The notes below the pieces were generated by a model. It searched no databases, was not told where the DNA came from, and saw nothing but the letters and a program-made list of their open reading frames with translations. A stretch of DNA of 37,747 nt from Thermoplasmata archaeon. GTDB taxonomy: Archaea > Thermoplasmatota > Thermoplasmata > Lutacidiplasmatales > UBA184. Shown here in pieces: positions 23,903 through 30,895 of the stretch (position 1 is its first letter; the number at the start of each line of letters is the position of its first letter). A program made the position numbers and the translations under genes. Where the stretch lies: assembly GCA_030037815.1 (NCBI GenBank), contig JASHPZ010000065.1, positions 1 to 37,747 of the forward strand, in the 5' to 3' direction.

Positions 23903-23913
23903 CACTTAGCGCC
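23903..23913 (-). promoter_or_regulatory. TATA-like box of the 4-TM gene
   Basis: Minus-strand GGCGCTAAGTG lies 28-38 nt before the ATG at 23875. It argues against the GTG start at 23905, which would lie inside it. Confidence 0.4.
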
Positions 23914-23926
23914 TTCCCCCGGCGCG

Positions 23927-25177
23927 CTACGCCGTGTCCTGCGCCGCCGAGAGGCGGCGGGCCGCGTGGCGGAACAAAAGGACGGCGGGCACGCCCGGCG
24001 CGACCAGGAGGAGCCAGATCGTGAGCGGGTTCGTCGTCACCGATAGGACCCATCCGCCGACGAGCACCGAGACGATGAAGCCGGCCGCGAAGACCATCCC
24101 GAACGCGCCGTTGTACGAGCCGATCTCGGACCTCGGCGCGAGGTTCGACGGCAAGGTCGCCTGGGGGATCGTGATCAGGTTCTCCCCGACCGTCAGCACG
24201 ACGACCGCGACGAAGAACGCGAGCGTCGGGAAGAGGGTCAACAGGCCCGCGACCCCGAGGCCGACGAACCCGAGGGCGTAGAACCCGAGCCCGAGCACCG
24301 CGATGGACGTGTGACGTCGTCCGATCACGCTCTCGGTGGTGACGGTCTGGCCGAACACCACGACGAGCCCGTTCAACGCGAGTCCGGCGCCGAGGAGCGA
24401 GTAGGAGACGCCGAGGACGTTGTGCACGTAGAGGGGGAAGATGACCGACCACTGGCCGACCACGAGCGACGCGAGCGCGAAGGCGAGGAGGAGTTCGAGC
24501 GCCACCCGGTCGCGGGCCAGCTTCCGGAAGCTCTCCGCCATCGTCGGCGGGCGCTCGGACGAAACGGCGGCCGCGTCCGACGCGAGGGGACGGGGCGCCG
24601 CGGCGAGCTCCCGGTCCCGCGGGGACGGCGCGAGCGTGACGGCCAGGAAGACCGCCCCGGCCAGCATCACGACCGTCGCGACGCCGACCGAACCGGCGAA
24701 GCCGACCGCCGCGATCAGGAGGCCTCCGACGGTCACCCCGACGGAGTAGCCCGCGTTGAAGCCGATGCGGTAGAACGTGAACCCGCGGGTCCGCTCCGAC
24801 CCCTCGGCGAAGTCGGCGATGTAGGCGGAGGCGGCCGGGCCCGCCGTCGTCGTGACGGCGCCGCCCGCGAGCGCCGCGGCGATCGCCCCCTCGAGCGAGT
24901 GGATCGAGAACGCGTAGGCGAGCGCCGCGGTCGCCGCGGCCTCGGCGAACAGGCCGACCAGGAGGAGACGCCGCCGGCCGAGGCGGTCGGTCGCGAGGCC
25001 CCCGAGGAAGTTGAACGGCAGGAGCGCGACGCCGACGCCCGCGATGATCTCGCCGACCTCGAGGTACCCGACGTGCAGGACGTTGACGAGGAACAGCGCC
25101 AGGAACGGGTTGTAGAGGGCGTTCCCCATCATCCGGACCGCGACGCCGACGCCGAGAAGGCGGAGGTTGCGGTCCAT
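23927..25177 (-). CDS. Major facilitator superfamily transporter
   Basis: The 416-residue protein has about 12 hydrophobic helices in two sets of six. The MFS motif A is clear between helices 2 and 3 as FLGGLATDRLGRRRLLLVG (about 57-75), with a weaker copy after the sixth helix. A soluble loop (about 180-215, with PRPLASDAAAVSSERPP) separates the halves. No binding residues point to a substrate; the sequence resembles drug/metabolite exporters of the family. The ATG at 25177 is divergent from the DoxX-like gene, with a large palindrome in the 137-bp gap. Confidence 0.88.
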   Translation of the reverse strand: MDRNLRLLGVGVAVRMMGNALYNPFLALFLVNVLHVGYLEVGEIIAGVGVALLPFNFLGGLATDRLGRRRLLLVGLFAEAAATAALAYAFSIHSLEGAIAAALAGGAVTTTAGPAASAYIADFAEGSERTRGFTFYRIGFNAGYSVGVTVGGLLIAAVGFAGSVGVATVVMLAGAVFLAVTLAPSPRDRELAAAPRPLASDAAAVSSERPPTMAESFRKLARDRVALELLLAFALASLVVGQWSVIFPLYVHNVLGVSYSLLGAGLALNGLVVVFGQTVTTESVIGRRHTSIAVLGLGFYALGFVGLGVAGLLTLFPTLAFFVAVVVLTVGENLITIPQATLPSNLAPRSEIGSYNGAFGMVFAAGFIVSVLVGGWVLSVTTNPLTIWLLLVAPGVPAVLLFRHAARRLSAAQDTA

Positions 25178-25251
25178 GCGGTGGGGAGCCGGGCGACCGT
25201 CTCAACCCCGACTCACGTCCGGTGCGTGCCGGCGGTGGCCGACCTCGCGCG

Positions 25252-25269
25252 CGTCAACCGCGGTTGACG
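25252..25269. promoter_or_regulatory. 18-bp perfect palindrome, candidate operator
   Basis: CGTCAACCG joined to CGGTTGACG makes a perfect 9+9 palindrome between the divergent MFS and DoxX-like genes. A TATA-like GATTGAAG (25273-25280) starts 3 bp after it and lies 35-42 nt before the DoxX-like ATG. A dimeric regulator bound here would cover the BRE/TATA region. Confidence 0.55.
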
Positions 25270-25314
25270 GCCGATTGAAGAGCGGGCCGCGGGGTCGCCG
25301 ACTCAGGTGGGGAC

Positions 25315-25884
25315 ATGGGAGCCGAGATCACGGAGTTCGCGCGACCGAGGAAGGCCGAGCACGCCGCGGGGATTGCGACGCGGTCGGTCGACCGCATGGT
25401 GGCGACGCACGCGACCCAGACGCTGTCGGCCGCGCGCATCCTGTTCGGGTCGATCTTCCTGTTCGACGGAATCCTGAAGTGGATTCTGTTCGAGCAGGGC
25501 ACGATGCAGGCGACGATCCAGAGTTTCGGGTACGCCACCCTCAGCTCGAATTGGGTCGCGGTCGGCGCGGCGGTCGCGCTGGGCGAGACGTTCGGGGGAC
25601 TCGCGCTCCTCCTCGGCCTGTTCCAGCGCCCGGCCGCGGTCGGTTCCTCCGCGATCATGTTCGGCATCTGGGGGCTCAGCGGATTCGACGGGGCGTACGT
25701 GCAGGGGACGGGCTGGTCGTTCGTGGGCTACACCGACCCCGGCGGGGACCTGATGCTCGCGCTCGTGTTCCTCGTGCTCGTCTTCGCGCCGTACGCCTAC
25801 GGGCTGGCCTCCCGCTTCCGCCTCCGCGAGCGGTTCCCCACGAACTCGGTCCGCGACCGGGTGCTCCGGTTCCTCGTCTGCTGA
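25315..25884 (+). CDS. DoxX/DoxD-like four-TM membrane protein
   Basis: The 189-residue protein has a 35-residue soluble N-terminus and four helices: ARILFGSIFLFDGILKWIL, WVAVGAAVALGETFGGLALLLGL, AVGSSAIMFGIWGLSGF and LMLALVFLVLVFAPYAYGL. The motif GYTDPGGDLMLALVFLVLVF is shared with DoxX-family proteins and the small subunit of thiosulfate:quinone oxidoreductase (DoxD) as I recall them. No DoxA partner is nearby, so a thiosulfate role is only a possibility. The upstream palindrome suggests it is specifically regulated. The ATG at 25315 is the first in frame. Confidence 0.7.
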   Translation: MGAEITEFARPRKAEHAAGIATRSVDRMVATHATQTLSAARILFGSIFLFDGILKWILFEQGTMQATIQSFGYATLSSNWVAVGAAVALGETFGGLALLLGLFQRPAAVGSSAIMFGIWGLSGFDGAYVQGTGWSFVGYTDPGGDLMLALVFLVLVFAPYAYGLASRFRLRERFPTNSVRDRVLRFLVC

Positions 25885-25974
25885 GCGCGCGGACACCCCG
25901 ACCGGGCGGCTCCGACCGCGGAGTCGCCCGGCGACCCGCTCCCGAACGGAGGCCGCACCCCCCACAGGGGAACG

Positions 25975-27033
25975 CTACGCTTCGTCCGAGCGATCCGACG
26001 TCGTGGGTTCGGCGAACGTCCGGTTGGCCGCCGGGTCGGGCGGGGCGAGCAACGTCGCGTCGGTGAGGAGACCGACCGCCTCCGTCCCTCGCGTCGTCAG
26101 ACGGTACTCCTCGCTTTCGTGCCGCAGCAGTCCCGCATCGACCAGCTTGCGGACGTGGAACGACATCTTCGGGGAGTCGTCGAGCCCGGCCGCCTCCATC
26201 AGCTGACTGAACGTGGCGGGCCCGGACCGGGCGCGCTGGAGCGCGCGTCGGCGAATCGGATTCGCGAGCGCGTCGAGCGTGCCTTGGGTCTCCTCGCTCG
26301 CGACCGCGCTCGCGACGGCCGCGGCCGCCTCGGGCGAGATGCGCGCCGGGTCGAAACTGACCCTCAGGGGCCCACGACCGGCGACGAGAAGACGAATCTG
26401 GTCGAGCGCGGCCACGACGTCTTCGAGGCGATGGCGCTCGAGCAGCCGGTCCACCCCGGCGACCACCACGGCCGAGCGGGCGTGGGTCCCCACGAACTCC
26501 CGCACGCGGTCGACCACCGCCGCGGGGGACGTCGGGTCGAGGGGTTCGAAGTGCAGGTGCGGCGCGGAACGCGGCGCCGCCTCGGCGAGGTAGAGGACTT
26601 CGAACTCCCCCGACCGGGCGAGCTCACGGGCCTCGGCCGCGGGTGCCCGCCGCCGCTCGGGAGGCGCCGCGAAGGCGCGCTCTTGGCTGGCCAGCTCGAG
26701 CGTTCCCCGGAGCTGTTCGATGCGGAACGGCTTGCGGAGGTAGTCGAAGGCGCCCGCCTTCATCGCCTCGAGCGCGGTATCGACGGACGCGAACCCGGTG
26801 ATCAGCACCACGAGGGTGCGGGGCCACTGCCGCCGCACCTCCCGCAGGAGCTCGAGGCCCCCGTGGCGGGGCATCTTGAGGTCCGTCAGGACCACATCGA
26901 CTTCGTCCCGGGTGAGCGCCTCCACCGCCTTCGGCACGGAGGAGGCGGCCGCGACCTCGTGCCCGTCGTCGCGCAGCAGCTCCGCGAGCTCCTCGCGGAA
27001 CACGACGTCGTCGTCGACGACCAGGATGCGCAC
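25975..27033 (-). CDS. Response regulator: REC, DUF835-like domain, winged helix
   Basis: The 352-residue protein begins with a receiver domain (1-115): acidic pocket VDDD, phospho-acceptor D51 in VVLTDLKMP, T in LITGF and K101 in YLRKPF. The middle (about 150-245), LHFEPLDPTSPAAVVDRVREFV to LRVSFDPARISPEAAAAV, resembles DUF835, an archaeal signalling domain. The C-terminus (about 250-320) is an ArsR-like winged helix: LDALANPIRRRALQRA, FSQLMEAAGLDDSPKMSFHVRKLVDAGLL. Receiver proteins with a true DNA-binding output are uncommon in archaea. It lies just downstream of a histidine kinase, its likely partner. The start is GTG at 27033. Confidence 0.85.
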   Translation of the reverse strand: MRILVVDDDVVFREELAELLRDDGHEVAAASSVPKAVEALTRDEVDVVLTDLKMPRHGGLELLREVRRQWPRTLVVLITGFASVDTALEAMKAGAFDYLRKPFRIEQLRGTLELASQERAFAAPPERRRAPAAEARELARSGEFEVLYLAEAAPRSAPHLHFEPLDPTSPAAVVDRVREFVGTHARSAVVVAGVDRLLERHRLEDVVAALDQIRLLVAGRGPLRVSFDPARISPEAAAAVASAVASEETQGTLDALANPIRRRALQRARSGPATFSQLMEAAGLDDSPKMSFHVRKLVDAGLLRHESEEYRLTTRGTEAVGLLTDATLLAPPDPAANRTFAEPTTSDRSDEA

Positions 27034-27056
27034 GGGGCGTCCATCCCGGTCCGACC

Positions 27057-27063
27057 GTTAGAC
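27057..27063 (-). promoter_or_regulatory. TATA-like box of response regulator gene
   Basis: Minus-strand GTCTAAC lies 24-30 nt before the GTG at 27033, so the regulator can be transcribed apart from the kinase. Confidence 0.4.
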
Positions 27064-27103
27064 CTTTCCCCGCGGCCGGCGCGGATGGGGCCGGCGGTTT
27101 CGT

Positions 27104-28564
27104 TCAGCGGGGCGCGGACGCGGCCGGCTCGCGCAGGGGCAGCACCACCACGAACTCGGCGCCGCCCCCCTCGAGGTTCAGGCCGCGGATCGAGCCGTGG
27201 TGCGACTGGACGATCCCGTGGCAGATCGCGAGTCCGAGTCCGGTCCCCTCGCCTTCGGGCTTCGTCGTGAAGAACGGTTCGAACAAGTGGGGAAGCACGT
27301 CGGGTGGGATGCCGGGCCCGGCGTCGGCCACCGCCAGCTCCGCCCACCGCCCCCGACGTCGGCCGCGCACGACGATCCGCCCGCCGCCCTTCTGCGCGTC
27401 GTAAGCGTTGTTGAGCAGGTTCGTCAGGACCTGGACGAGCTGGCCCCGATCCCCGCGCACGGGGAGGCCGTCGGCGGGCAGCTCCTCCTCGACCACGACG
27501 TCCATCGACTGCTTGCCGCGCAGGAACTGGACCGACTGTTGTGCGACGTCCACGAGGTCGACGTCCGCGACCTTCGGGTCGTCCCGGCGGGCGAAATCGA
27601 GCAGGCTGCGCACGATGCGCGCCGCGACCTCCACTTGGTCCTGGAGGGCCGAGAGGCGACGGTCGACCGCGGGGTCCGCGTTCTTCCGACGGAGGCTCTC
27701 GGCGATGAGCATCACGTTCGCGAGCGGCGTGTTGACCTCGTGGGCGACCCCGGCCGCGAGCTGACCCATCGAGGAGAGCCGGTCGAGATGCGCGGAGGCC
27801 ATCTCCCACTCCCGCTGCTCCGTCCGGTCGACCGCGACCCCGAGGTAGTGGCTCACGACGCCGTGCGCGTCGCGAATGGCCGTGATCGCGAGCAGGACCG
27901 GGTGCTCAGTCCCTCGCCGGTCGCGATTCAGGAGCTCGCCCGACCACGAACCGCGCGCCGGGTCGAGCAGGTCCGCCCACATCCGCTCGTACAATTCGAC
28001 CGGGGTGTAGCGACTCCGGACCAGGTTCGGCTTGCGGCCGATGCACTCCTGCCGGGAGTAGCCGTAGATCCGCTCGAACGCGGGATTGACGTCGATCATC
28101 ACCCCCTTCGCGTCGGTGAGTTGCATCGCGTTGGTCGACCCGCGGAACGCGGCGTGGAACAGCTCCGCCCGCGCCTGCTCGGCGACGCGCTCGGTGACGT
28201 CCCGGACCATGACGAGCACGTCCGCGGTCCCGTCGCCGGTGAGAGGAAGCCGTCGAATGTCGACGTCCACGTAGACCGGCTGCGCGGTGTCCCGGTGCCG
28301 CGCGCGCACCCCCGGGAACGACGCCGGCGCCCCCGTCGTCAATGCCGCATCGAGCGCCGCGCGGATCGCCGGCGACCAGGTGCCGTCCGACTCCCGGAAG
28401 TCGTGGTAGTCGCGCCCGACGATCTCGCGGGCCCGACCGGTCACCGCGAAGTAGGTGGAATTCGCCCAACGGACCGTTCCCGGCGCGCGCAACAGCGCGA
28501 TCCCGACCGGCGCCGTTTCGAGCAGGTCGAGGGCGCGCTCGGCCGCCGCGTCCTCCCCGGTCAT
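27104..28564 (-). CDS. PAS-PAS sensor histidine kinase
   Basis: The 486-residue protein has no membrane helix and is probably cytoplasmic. Two PAS domains occupy about 12-128 (APVGIALLRAPGTVRWANSTYF) and 135-252 (NAMQLTDAKGVMIDVNPAFERIYGYSRQE). The phospho-acceptor H275 lies in GVAHEVNTPL. The catalytic ATPase domain has the N box NLLNNAYDA, G1 DAGPGIPP, F box FEPFFTTK and G2 GTGLGLAI, all intact. The downstream response regulator, 70 bp away on the same strand, is the obvious target. The signal could be redox or a small ligand, since no heme or flavin residues are evident. Confidence 0.92.
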   Translation of the reverse strand: MTGEDAAAERALDLLETAPVGIALLRAPGTVRWANSTYFAVTGRAREIVGRDYHDFRESDGTWSPAIRAALDAALTTGAPASFPGVRARHRDTAQPVYVDVDIRRLPLTGDGTADVLVMVRDVTERVAEQARAELFHAAFRGSTNAMQLTDAKGVMIDVNPAFERIYGYSRQECIGRKPNLVRSRYTPVELYERMWADLLDPARGSWSGELLNRDRRGTEHPVLLAITAIRDAHGVVSHYLGVAVDRTEQREWEMASAHLDRLSSMGQLAAGVAHEVNTPLANVMLIAESLRRKNADPAVDRRLSALQDQVEVAARIVRSLLDFARRDDPKVADVDLVDVAQQSVQFLRGKQSMDVVVEEELPADGLPVRGDRGQLVQVLTNLLNNAYDAQKGGGRIVVRGRRRGRWAELAVADAGPGIPPDVLPHLFEPFFTTKPEGEGTGLGLAICHGIVQSHHGSIRGLNLEGGGAEFVVVLPLREPAASAPR

Positions 28565-28588
28565 CGCATCGCCGAAGCGGGTCGCGGT

Positions 28589-28597
28589 CGATTAGCC
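28589..28597 (-). promoter_or_regulatory. TATA-like box of histidine kinase gene
   Basis: Minus-strand GGCTAATCG lies 25-33 nt before the ATG at 28564. Confidence 0.45.
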
Positions 28598-28650
28598 TTC
28601 AGGTAGGGCCGATGCTCGGCGCCCGACGCAATTCCACGGCGTCCGCGTGC

Positions 28651-29259
28651 CTAGGGCGGGTCCCGGGGCCGCTCGGCCCGAACGGCGCGGCTCCAGCACG
28701 GTCCCGACGTGATCTCGAGGCGGACCCGGACGAGCCCGCCCTCGACGGCGACGGTGCAGGGAAATCCCGAGCCGTAGAGCACGCCGAGCATCGGCCAGTT
28801 CGCGGATCCGGTCACGGCCTCGAGGACCTCCACGCCGACCGCCCGCGCGCGGTCGGCCAGGTGCCAGAGGAGGAGCGTCGCCGCGCCTTTGCCGTGGAGG
28901 GAGTCCGCGATGAGGAACGCCACCTCCGCGACCGTGGGGCGGACGGGGTCGCGGTCGAACTCGGCCTGGCCGACGAGCCGGCCGGTCGGGCCGTCCAGCA
29001 CTTCGAGGACGACCGAGGTCCGGCCCGGGCCGCTCGGCCCGACCAGGTGGTCGACCGCGCGCTGGCGCGAGACCGGGTCGAAGTACCGGAGCTCGATCGC
29101 CTCGTCCGAAAGGCCCGCCACGAACTCCGCGAGGGCCGCCCGGTCCCCGGGACGCACGGGTCGGATGCGTACGCGGGTCCCGTCCCGCAATGCGACGACC
29201 TCCTCCGCCGGGCGACCGGATCTCGGCACGGGTCCGGTGGCCCTGGAGTCGGAGTGCAC
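28651..29259 (-). CDS. GNAT acetyltransferase, Pat-like
   Basis: The 202-residue protein has a GNAT domain with the opening DGTRVRIRPVRPGDRAALAEFV and LSDEAIELRYFDPVSRQRAVDHL, which resembles the Pat/PatZ protein-lysine acetyltransferase domain. VAEVAFLIADSLHGKGAATLLLWHLADRA carries the acetyl-CoA loop, with HGKGAA in place of the usual R/QxxGxG/A, and GVEVLEAVTGSANWPMLGVLYGSGF completes it. In Sulfolobus, Pat acetylates Alba. Whether this one acts on proteins is unproven. The GTG at 29259 is the ORF-track start. It is 131 bp downstream of the alcohol dehydrogenase gene on the same strand. Confidence 0.75.
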   Translation of the reverse strand: MHSDSRATGPVPRSGRPAEEVVALRDGTRVRIRPVRPGDRAALAEFVAGLSDEAIELRYFDPVSRQRAVDHLVGPSGPGRTSVVLEVLDGPTGRLVGQAEFDRDPVRPTVAEVAFLIADSLHGKGAATLLLWHLADRARAVGVEVLEAVTGSANWPMLGVLYGSGFPCTVAVEGGLVRVRLEITSGPCWSRAVRAERPRDPP

Positions 29260-29331
29260 GCCCGAGAGTGGGTCGCCGGAGGCATGAAGCGCCGCTCAAT
29301 CAGATTTGACGGATGGGTCCGCGGCGACGCG

Positions 29332-29356
29332 CGGCTCGGCCGGATGGCCCGAGCCG
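29332..29356. other. GC-rich stem-loop between alcohol dehydrogenase and GNAT genes
   Basis: CGGCTCGG (29332-29339) and CCGAGCCG (29349-29356) form a perfect 8-bp stem with a 9-nt loop, 35 bp past the alcohol dehydrogenase stop. No T-run follows on the minus strand, so it is not a standard terminator. The rest of the 131-bp gap holds no ORF that I trust. Confidence 0.35.
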
Positions 29357-29390
29357 GGGTCGCCGCGTCGGTTCGGCCGCGTACCGAGGT

Positions 29391-30461
29391 TCAGCCCGGC
29401 CCGAACCGGATCAGCGGCTTCAGGATGCCGTCCGCCTTCCGGTCCATCAGGTCGAACGCAACCTCGACCTCGCCGAAGTCGAACCGGTGGGTCGTCATCG
29501 GCGTCGGGTCGACCTGGCCCGACTGGAGGAGCCGAAGGAGCCGGCCCATTCGCACCCGGCCCCCGGGGCAGAGACCGGTGCGGATCGTCTTGTCGCTCAT
29601 GCCGACCCCCCAGTCGAGGCGCGGGATCCGGACGTAGTCGCCCTCGCCGTGGTACCCCACGTTCGAGATCGTCCCGCCCGGACGCGCCGCCCGCACGCAG
29701 TTGATGAACGTCGCCTCCGCGCCGAGCGCCTCGATCGCCGCGTCGACCCCTTCCCCTCCGGTGAGGCGGAGGATCTCGGGCACGGGGTCGCCCGCCGCGA
29801 AGTCGACCACCGCACCGGCGCCGAACTGGCGGGCGAGCTCTTGCCGGCGGGGGACGGTCTCGACCGCGATCACGAGCCCCGCGCCGCGCAGCAGTGCGCC
29901 GGCGATGGCCATCAGCCCGACCGGACCCGCCCCGAACACCGCGACCGTCCCCCCGATCGGGATGTCGCCGTTCTCCGCGGCCATGAACCCGGTCGACATC
30001 ATGTCGCAGGCGTAGACCGCTCGCTCGTCCGGCACGTCGTCGGGGATCGGGGCGAGGTTCGCGACGGCGTCGTTGACGTGGAAGTACTCGGCGAGCGTGC
30101 CGTCCTTCACGTTCGCGAACTTCCAACCTCCGAGCATCCCCGAGCACTGCGACGGGAATCCGCGCAGGCAGTTCGTGCAGTGGTAGCACGGCGTGATCGC
30201 GTTCACCGCGACCCGTTGACCGACCCGGAGGCCCTCGACCGACGACCCGAGTCGGTGGACGACGCCCACCGACTCGTGCCCGAGCGTCAGGTTCGTCCGC
30301 GGGCCGATCGCCCCGCGGACGGTGTGGGAGTCGGAAGTGCAGATCAGCGCGTGGGTCGTTCGGACGATGGCGTCGTTCGGGCCCGGCTCCGGCACGGGCT
30401 TCGTCCGAACGGAGACGTGTCCGATCCCGTCCATCACAAAGGCGCGCATCGTTTCGGTCAT
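29391..30461 (-). CDS. Zinc-dependent alcohol dehydrogenase (MDR, isopropanol/secondary ADH-like)
   Basis: The 356-residue medium-chain dehydrogenase resembles the Thermoanaerobacter secondary alcohol dehydrogenase along its length: ICTSDSHTVRGAIG, GHESVGVVHRLGSSV, MLGGWKFANVKDG, YFHVNDAVANLAP, DMMSTGF, GAGPVGLMAIAGALLRGAG and GLCPGGRVRM. Catalytic zinc ligands would be C41, H62, E63 and D153. Unlike that enzyme as I recall it, this one also has the four structural-zinc cysteines (C92, C95, C98, C106). The nucleotide motif is GAGPVG at 177-182. It should oxidise a secondary alcohol or reduce a ketone. The ATG at 30461 fits the family start. Confidence 0.88.
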   Translation of the reverse strand: MTETMRAFVMDGIGHVSVRTKPVPEPGPNDAIVRTTHALICTSDSHTVRGAIGPRTNLTLGHESVGVVHRLGSSVEGLRVGQRVAVNAITPCYHCTNCLRGFPSQCSGMLGGWKFANVKDGTLAEYFHVNDAVANLAPIPDDVPDERAVYACDMMSTGFMAAENGDIPIGGTVAVFGAGPVGLMAIAGALLRGAGLVIAVETVPRRQELARQFGAGAVVDFAAGDPVPEILRLTGGEGVDAAIEALGAEATFINCVRAARPGGTISNVGYHGEGDYVRIPRLDWGVGMSDKTIRTGLCPGGRVRMGRLLRLLQSGQVDPTPMTTHRFDFGEVEVAFDLMDRKADGILKPLIRFGPG

Positions 30462-30573
30462 CGCCGTTCGACCGGCCGCCGACTAGATGACCGACTCGTG
30501 AACTCCGCTCGACGGAAGCGCGGCGGGCCGACTTTGCTCGCCGGACGCCGGCCCGGGTCTCGCGGGGCCGTGG

Positions 30574-30581
30574 TCTTTAAG
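30574..30581 (+). promoter_or_regulatory. Orphan TATA-like box
   Basis: TCTTTAAG matches the box before gap (CTTTAAG), but no plausible start codon lies 24-36 nt downstream. It may drive a non-coding RNA or a long tRNA precursor. Confidence 0.4.
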
Positions 30582-30604
30582 ATGCGTACCCACCTCCCAC
30601 CGCG

Positions 30605-30698
30605 CCACCAAGAAGTCCCGGTCCAGCGCGACCGGGGACGGGGAGGGTATCGCGACCTGATCTCACGCCGGACGGATGGTTCGCTCGGCCGACGGAGT
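30605..30698 (+). ncRNA. Candidate structured RNA or long 5' leader of tRNA-Arg
   Basis: The 237-bp gap between the alcohol dehydrogenase start and tRNA-Arg has no convincing ORF. A transcript from the orphan TATA box would begin near 30605 and meet a strong stem-loop at 30615-30639: GTCCCGGTC, loop CAGCGC, GACCGGGGAC, with one bulged G. The tRNA begins 60 nt later and has no TATA-like box of its own at 25-35 nt. I saw no C/D or H/ACA box arrangement. Confidence 0.22.
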
Positions 30699-30772
30699 GG
30701 GCCCGTAGTATAGCTTGGATATCACGGTGGCCTCCGGAGCCTCAAACCCGGGTTCGAATCCCGGCGGGCCCG
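30699..30772 (+). tRNA. tRNA-Arg (anticodon CCG)
   Basis: The 74-nt sequence folds as a tRNA with acceptor GGGCCCG/CGGGCCC, discriminator G, anticodon loop CTCCGGA (U33, anticodon CCG) on stem GTGGC/GCCTC, and T arm CCGGG-TTCGAAT-CCCGG. No CCA or intron is encoded. Two features are weak: the anticodon stem has a T-T mismatch in its second pair, and the D stem pairs only in part in the standard register (a shifted GTAT/ATAT pairing is possible). It decodes CGG. Confidence 0.88.
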
Positions 30773-30821
30773 TTCCGACGTACGACCGAGGATCGTGCGC
30801 GCCGTCGTCCCGGCGAACCCC

Positions 30822-30849
30822 GTGCGTACGGCACTACGCCGGTACGTAG
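30822..30849. promoter_or_regulatory. Paired inverted repeats, candidate operator of the arsenic operon
   Basis: GTGC-GTACG-GCAC (30822-30834) abuts CTACG-CCGGTA-CGTAG (30834-30849). The second repeat ends 6 bp before the TATA-like CTTAT. An ArsR-type dimer could bind, but no arsR is adjacent. Confidence 0.4.
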
Positions 30850-30855
30850 CGGCGG

Positions 30856-30890
30856 CTTATCCTCACTTCAGATATTGTAGTGGTCGAGGT
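30856..30890 (+). promoter_or_regulatory. Promoter and ribosome binding site of the arsenic operon
   Basis: CTTATCC at 30856-30862 is TATA-like, with a second A/T-rich patch GATATTG at 30871-30877. GAGGT at 30886-30890 matches the anti-SD and lies 5 nt before the ATG at 30896. It does not suit the ORF-track GTG at 30880, which lies before it. Confidence 0.45.
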
Positions 30891-30895
30891 ACCCG

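Noticed and set aside
29332-29356. Stem-loop as an intrinsic terminator
   Set aside because: No T-run follows on the transcribed strand, and archaeal terminators are usually T-rich; kept only as a structure of unknown role.
30581-30713. Small ORF beginning ATGCGTACC after the orphan TATA box
   Set aside because: The ATG abuts the TATA-like box, too near for a start, and the frame runs into the tRNA gene.
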